Shown here piece by piece: positions 57,482-64,000 of a stretch of 64,000 nucleotides of DNA (within the stretch, counting starts at the first letter, position 1; each line of letters starts with the position of its first letter). A program made the position numbers and the translations under genes. A model generated the notes under the pieces. That model did not search any database. It was not told where the DNA came from and saw nothing but the letters and a program-made list of their open reading frames with translations. The DNA is from Anarhynchus alexandrinus. Its lineage: Eukaryota > Chordata > Aves > Charadriiformes > Charadriidae. The stretch is taken from positions 917,836 to 981,835 of the forward strand of contig VUYV01000178.1 of NCBI GenBank assembly GCA_008711295.1, written 5' to 3'.

Positions 57482-58179
57482 GAGAGAGTCAGACCTGGGA
57501 TAAAAGTTTTGATGAAAATATTGTGTAACAATCTGTGCTGTGCTGGGGAAGGGACCCTTTCAGGAACTTCAACGTTATCACACCGGCTGCTGTACAAATG
57601 TAGGAAAACCACCTATGCCCAAGGAGTCTGCAACCTAAACAGTGTAACAGAACCAGGAGAGACAGAGAGATGGCACAGCTCAAGGAAACAGTAAAACTGC
57701 TGTTCAGTAAGAAAAGTAGAAGGCTGTGCCGACTAGCTACCGACGTGCAATCGCTACACAAAAGAGAAAGGTGAACGTGCGTGGGGAAGTGAGGAAGAAC
57801 ATCGTGTTGGGAAATAGCAGTGTTTCGTTTAGGAGATAATCCTGAAGTGTTACTCAGGGTTAATTAAAGCAACACCATGCAATATTCATGTAAGCGATCA
57901 GTGTGACTTACTGCTTGGACAAGTGAAGATTCCCCCTTAACGCTACAGATGAGCCCTCGGGAACGTCTTATCTACTATGGAAAACACTGCATCGCAGATG
58001 GCCCTAAAAGGAATTTTACAGTGTTGATATTGACATCTCTGTAATGAGACAATTGCCGACCTTTTGCTCCGTTGTGCTCTTACAGCTGGAGAAGTTTTCC
58101 CTCTCTGCCAACATAAATAAATACCAGCGGGGTTTTGTCAGCTTCTCTGTGTCAAAACCACAAATACAGAGCACTGCCC
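57482..58179. other. Intergenic DNA, no feature seen
   Basis: Non-coding sequence follows the unidentified frame. No AATAAA is seen; an ATTAAA variant lies near 57863. Confidence 0.3.
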
Positions 58180-58330
58180 ACGAAAGGTCTCACCCGCACG
58201 CCCTCTTCCCGCCCCAGCGGCACAGAAGGGGCAGTGCCCGCAAACCGCCGCAGGGGAGGCAGTGCCGAGCCCCGCGGGGCGCACCGCGCCGAAAGAGCCT
58301 TTTGGCAGTGGTGAGAGCGTTCTGAGCCTT
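58180..58330. other. Small CpG-rich patch
   Basis: About 150 bases with many CpGs, including CCGCGGGGCGCACCGCGCCG, inside AT-rich DNA. No gene is attached to it. Confidence 0.45.
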
Positions 58331-58579
58331 AACAGACTTTTGAGATGCTGTTAAAATGTGAAAAGCACTGTGAGAGCGTTTCCCAGGAAGCAACACGTGT
58401 GTGTTATCAAGTGCATAGGAACGTGCAGATGACATATATAAGCTTCTGATATGAATCATCTACGCACAGAACAGGATGTGCCCCCTGAGGTTTGGGAACA
58501 ATATTGGGGATCCTCTTTCAATCTAGAGGGAGAAGGAGTGTCTTGGAAGCTATACCAGGGCTGTAAGAGAGTCAGCAGT

Positions 58580-58623
58580 GGGAGGTAAGGAGGGAGGAAG
58601 AAAGGGAGGCAGAAAGGAAGGAC
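58580..58623. repeat. Purine-rich GGAA/GGGA tract
   Basis: An almost pure purine stretch of GGAGG, GGAAG and AAAGG words. Such tracts can form triplexes or bind ETS factors in arrays; no function is claimed. Confidence 0.7.
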
Positions 58624-61600
58624 TGTACTGTAAAGTTACATAATAGGCTCTATATTAATTCCTAATTCCAAAAATATGCAAATATTATTAGGTAAACACT
58701 GCAAGACAATGAACGGCAAGTCATTCTCAACTGTCATTTATATGACTCACATCAAAGCAGGCCAGCTTGATAATCTGGTTTTCTCTATTTGCCGGCTCAG
58801 AAATTTCCCTCTTCCCATTTAATATTCTCTTAAACCTGGTATTAAAAAGCAAGGACATATGTGTTTTGCCTTTCAGCCAGATTCAGAACTCCTCAAACAA
58901 GAAGACAGTTTTCCCTACAGCTTCACTTGTTCAGAAGGGCAACACTTTGAAGGATAAAGAGGTTTTCTCCCTACTGGGGACATGAGAGCCTTGCGGGTAG
59001 GAGCTGCAATGTGTATGCGATCAATGAGAGCATCCCCATGCCGCCCCCAAAACCAGTGCTACTTTAACCTCCCTCTGGTCGACTTTCTGTCTTGAGTGCT
59101 GCTTTGTTCCAGTATCATCAAAATGTGAATATGGCCTTGTGGACATGTAACCCTCTGATAGAGGCGATTATGGTTATGGCCATTTTCACAATCTACACCA
59201 AAGGCCGCAAATTCCTGATCAGCTGGTTAAAAGAAACTGTCTGAGGGCAAGTTTTATATCATGAAGCAATTGCAGTAAGTGGGGATATCCTGCTAATGCC
59301 ATCCTTTCTGCTATTCAGGCGCCCTTAGAAAACAGTCTGCCATCGTAATGGGTTACCTGGTATGATTATAGAGGAGTTTTGGGGAATCAATCACATCTAA
59401 ACCTATTTGATACTCTTGTCATAGTTTGTACCTAAGATAATGAACTGAGTAAATTCTGTTCAGTATTGGCTTCAAAGCTATATAGCAAATCAATCAGTGA
59501 CTTGATTGCAGTCCTCTTTTCCACACCTACGTTGCATTGATAACTCCAGGTTGTACTGAAGTGCACATAGCTCTGAGCACACAAAGAACATCCCTTTTGG
59601 CAACTACAACAGCACAGTGGCTGGCACGCTCGCCCACAGTGTCAGCTCCGGTGCGGGGTCAGTACGGCACCGGTAGTAACTTAATAGAGATAACCAACTG
59701 CTATGATGTCCAAATATAAAGCGGCCTCATTTTAAGGTAACTCACACTTTTCAAAAGAGAAAAATAATAACAAAATACAGAAAATAATAGTAAAATATTA
59801 AGCTGCAGTGCTGCCCCTCTGTGCAACTCAGCCTAAATCTATGTATATTCTCACAAGTCACCTCCTCCCACTTACCTGCCCAGGCTCAGGTTTCTTCCCA
59901 TCTCACCCTCCCCTTGACACGGGGCTTACCCCCGTCTGGTCCACTTCTCAGCATCCTGCCACACGCCCAGCTCTGAGCCAGAGTAGCGACTAAAGCATTG
60001 AAAATCTGGACCCAAGGAGCGTTGAACAAGTGTTCGTGGGTGGAAATAAAACTTTTTTTTCAATAATCCGTGTTAACAAAAGAAGTTTTATTTAGGGTCA
60101 ATCCTAGCAGAATTTATTTTTCTCTCAGTTTGGCAGCTGAACCAAAAAAAAAATCAATTATTCACAGAGCCCTAAGAGCCTTGCTGCAGCCACCAGGGAA
60201 CAGTGCTCCACTAACGATTTTTTATGAGTTATTTCGGTTTAATAGTAAAAAGGCTGCATCTGAGTTGAGCCAAGAGCCTTTTGTAAGGTTTGTGTGTCAG
60301 CATTACACTGCCTTTATTTTCTCTTCTCTAAAGTCAGATTGTTTGAAGCCTAATACTGTGATCATTTATTTACACATAGCCCAGAAGGAGGCAGTTCTGG
60401 CTGTTTAATATGCAATACAGATTGCGGCAAGTGATTGTCTGTGGGCTGCGTTTTCCACATTAGACATATGCTGTAAGTTTATTGTGCAGAAAAGGATGTT
60501 GTTTTCACCATGACATTATAATTTTGTAATGAACTAATTTTCATCTTTACCTCCTCATGGATGATCTATTGGTGGTGAATGTAACTGTCGGGCCCTTCTG
60601 GGCTCCTCTAGAGCTATCGCAAGAGCCCTTCACGAGTACCGAGACTGTTGATCTCACGCAAACCGTGCGAGCAGAACAATGAATACTGGAAGAGGAATAA
60701 CTCACACGTTACTTCCCCAGGGAAAAGAAAATGGTCTTCTTAAGAAACAGATTCATTTGAAGATAAGAAACTGTAATGAAACACTCCTAAAAGGTATACG
60801 ACCAATAATTTAGCTGGTATATGCTGAAACCAATAGAGCTGTCTTGATTAACTTTATACGCAGAACCGAACCCCAAAGTCACTACCCAGGTTGGGTGAAT
60901 AAGACAGACCACGAGATACTGCTGCCACTGAAAACCACCAGCATTGTACAAACTAGTGAACAGAATTAAGTTTAGCTGCAGAAGGTACCCCATTGGTAAC
61001 ACAAAAGAACTCTTCGCAAGGACACGTTTACCTATATTTGATGTTTACACTAATTAAGACAAAAAAGGTCAGTGAAAACTTCAGTAGTTCTTCAGCCACT
61101 GCGTACCTGACTCCCACGGAGCTGCATGCTTTCTCTCAGTTTTGTGGTTGATGAGTTTGGGGTCTTTGTCTTTTTTTTTTCTTTTTGGAAGTGCAAAAAT
61201 TAAGTTAAGTTTCTAGCTGTGGTGAGTCACAGTTCAAGAGCAAGAGCAGAGGGACGGGTGACCAGGCAGGGAAGAAGAAGCTGAGTGCTGACCATTGGCT
61301 CTGCCTGTGGACTGCTCTGGGCAGGAGAGCAGACGTTGGGTGACGCACGGATTGAGGATCTCTGAGGGTGCACCGCCTTCTCTCCCCCTCCCATTTGCCA
61401 GGGTGACAAAGAATCTGCAGCAAAGTGAGAATTCAAGCTGTGTTACTTTCACAGTTACCAAATAACTTTTATTTCTTCCTCTTCTTCATTCTTCCCATAC
61501 GCCAGTTCAGTAGGTTCTCTTACAAGACACTGCCTTTTGGATCCCTCCTTTCTCGAGTCTACAGGCGTGTCGGGAGAGGCCAGTGTATTTTAAGAGATTC

Positions 61601-63799
61601 CAGTCAAAAACTGCAGAGTATCTCTCTGTGCAGCAAGGACTCTATGAAGGTAGCTGTGGTCATTGAAATTATGAAGATCCCAAAGCAGGTCTATGCCAGT
61701 TTTGTGCACTGAAATCTGGCAGCCAATCGGTTACCCAGTCTGATTCTGCTTCTTTGCGTTATATACATCAACCCTTGGAAACAAGGATTTGGCCAGTAAG
61801 TTAAGAATCTATCTTGAGAGCAGCTGAAAACATGGCTTTAAATTTTTGTAGTGTATGTAGGTTAGTGACATAATGCAGGTTTTATTGCTGTATCATTGGT
61901 AAGATGTGCTAATTTATCTTGAATCTTTTTTTCCAGCGTACTTGTCTTGTGGTTTTTCCAAATGCAAAAACTGTCATAGCTGCTGCTTGCTAAATGCAAA
62001 TTGCATGCAAGCTGTTAAAACAGAGCCTTAAGGCACGCATCAGGGTGTTGAGGGGTGTACATGTTTCCTTTGGTTTGAAAGAAGGGAGCAATTATGTACG
62101 GGATTGATTCAATTTATATACTACACTTAATACAGCATAACTGACATTTTCTCAGCTATTTCAAGAGTGCATCTCACTAGTGAAAACAATGTGAATTCTA
62201 ATCCCAAACCGTATCTGCTTTCACTGGAGTGCTGAGTAAATCGTCTGACGAGGATTGTGACCTGCATTTTTCTCGGTGGATTTCAGCAGCCTCGCGCAAA
62301 CTGGCACTCAGAGAATTCGTCTAAAGAGCCTCCCACCATTGAGGTCACAGAGAGACCGAAATATTATATATTAAAGAAAAAAGCTTCGTTGTTTGCAGGA
62401 GGAAAGTGGAATTAATTAGCTGTTACAGGAGTGCTGTGGAAAAGAACTGTCTCTGCAGTTCCTTGTTATCTTCACCTTGTGCCGACAAGCAGACTGGTCT
62501 CGGCCGTGTAAGCCTACATACGCGCACACCCATTTACTTTACATAATTCTGTTATTTCTTGCTGAAATTATAACCTTCATAAACCATGAGAATCATGGTT
62601 AACTCGGGAATGAGTCACGTCCTTGCTGGACAGAAGCAAGGAATGTGTTCCCTAGAACGGCAGCGCTGGGTGAATTCAACACACGCAGCGTTACCGGGGA
62701 GTTAACAAGGAGAGGATCGAGGTCACAAACCAGAAATCCGGTGTTAGCACCATGTTTTAAAATCTGCAATCATTCTTGGAAAACGTTTTGATTCTGAGGT
62801 GAAGATTTAGGTTACTCTGTATCCATTCAGACCTTACCAACGTCAATCTCGTGCTAGTTCTGGTGCAAACCCATTATTCAGTTTCTGTTTAACATTTTAA
62901 ACTCCATTCCCATTTCATTACAAATACTGTTTTCCTCACTTTATCACCCAAACCACGTCATCCCCTCCATCTCTTTCCACTCATGCCAAACAATTATTTT
63001 GGCATATACCTGTTGAGGATCCGGGTCATTAGCTCCTGAAGAACACCCTTTTCTCACCTGTCAGAACAACAGCCAGCGCGCTCAGCTGTTCCGCAGAAAT
63101 TCGCAAACTAATGGACCTTTCGCTCCAGAAACAGAGGACCGCAAGTGACTGTTAATACAGTCAGGAGGATGTGGAAGACGGATGAATGAAAGCCATACAT
63201 CTTTTACCAACAAAGAGTAATATTGAGAGAATGTAGGGGGAAGTGCATAATTAGTTCTGTTTTCGTCAGAGGAGATACTTAGTTTCCAGAAGGGCTGAAC
63301 TAAACACAATTTGGGTACGTAACATTTTCAAAAGAAATTTTTAAGGCTCATCTACCGCACAAGTGTGGTCAAAGACGGTTTCCAGAACCCGTATTAAAAG
63401 TACAACAAGTTGGATGTATTTTTGCCAGACTTTTATCTAAAATGTTTCTATTTTCTTCTAAGGGTAAATTATTTTAAATTATATTTAGGTGCATTCTTAT
63501 GTTAATAGCTTTCAGGAACAGCATCTTTCTAATTTCCTGCTCTGATAAGTCTTTGTCATGGGATCTCTGCCCATGAAATGAATCGTGTTGTATGCTGCTA
63601 CCAGCGGGCTTGGGGTATCATAGCAACGACCATTAAAGTGGAAAATTCAAACAGAAAACAGGCCCTTGACAAGCACTGAAGTGATATTCCAGAAGACCTC
63701 ATAGGAAGTTCCTCAACTGTTTAAGTTAAAAAAAAATAATTCAAAACCAATTTCAGCTCGTACTTTCACAGCAATCTTCTGTCTAAATTTTAAGCCCAA
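58624..63799. other. Gene-poor intergenic DNA
   Basis: No exon, RNA gene or retroposon recognised. A perfect short inverted repeat (AACCATGA/TCATGGTT, three-base spacer) lies at 62582-62600 within AT-rich sequence that could be a conserved element. Confidence 0.35.
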
Positions 63800-63940
63800 C
63801 ATCATCTCTCTCTCCAGCGAGACTCTGAACTCCGGGAGCTTCACCGCGGTGCGGCACAGGGACGCGAGCGGAAGAGGCCGCCCAGAGCTGGAGCGCAGGC
63901 GGCTCCTCGCACCCCACACGGGCACCAGCCACACGTCTCA
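63800..63940. other. CpG-rich patch near the right edge
   Basis: The G+C and CpG rise resembles the other orphan CpG patches. The window ends soon after, so whether it belongs to a promoter cannot be judged. Confidence 0.4.
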
Positions 63941-64000
63941 ACGGTCAGATTCATTTGGGGGACAGCAGACAGCTAGTTAACATTTTCTCTCTCCTTTTCA

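Noticed and set aside
1..64000. CRISPR arrays, operons, tRNA or rRNA genes, complete proviruses
   Set aside because: None seen. The window is vertebrate nuclear DNA, and no cloverleaf, LTR pair or retroviral gene was recognised by eye.

Overview
This window is vertebrate nuclear DNA and almost certainly avian. It holds several copies of the bird CR1 retroposon with the typical 3' end (ATTCTATGATTCTATG), multi-exon genes with GT-AG introns, and short CpG islands. Two protein-coding genes are recognisable, both on the + strand: FAM217B (about 0.7-4 kb plus 3' UTR) and the cadherin CDH26 (10.06-23.9 kb). From memory, the same neighbours in the same order occur at human 20q13.33, so this is a conserved synteny block. 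The species cannot be named from the sequence alone.

Layout. 0.36-0.83 kb: CpG island with the probable FAM217B promoter and first exon. 2.09-3.97 kb: three FAM217B coding exons, the last carrying the conserved FAM217 block. 4-9.4 kb: 3' UTR and intergenic DNA with two small CpG-rich patches. 9.48-10.29 kb: CDH26 promoter CpG island and signal-peptide exon. 10.28-10.62 kb: an antisense-oriented CR1 in intron 1. 11.86-23.90 kb: fifteen further CDH26 exons, all joining in phase to give a protein of about 792 residues. It has a short propeptide with a furin-type site, five cadherin repeats, one membrane segment and a catenin-binding-like tail. The long intron 7 contains a CpG-rich stretch with a 12-bp repeat.

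24-64 kb is a gene-poor region. It contains CR1 fragments (25.7, 28.65-29.09, 40.04-40.76 kb), a TATCTA microsatellite (25.5 kb), a six-copy 43-bp GC-rich minisatellite (31.84-32.10 kb), a GT/GGG tract with G-quadruplex spacing (33.4 kb), small orphan CpG clusters (29.35, 55.85-56.29, 58.18-58.33, 63.8-63.94 kb), AT/TAAT-rich stretches that look like possible conserved non-coding elements, and one short unexplained protein-like reading frame (57.27-57.48 kb). The desert lies next to a cadherin gene, so distal regulatory DNA or a long non-coding RNA is plausible, but the sequence alone does not prove either.

The most informative observations are the following. The calcium-binding linkers between CDH26 repeats EC2-EC3, EC3-EC4 and EC4-EC5 are degenerate, while the EC1-EC2 linker and the Trp2 adhesion residue are intact. 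The 43-bp minisatellite keeps several reading frames open at once. The short reading frame at 57.3 kb looks like a terminal exon of an unrecognised protein. I did not find a convincing novel multi-gene system.
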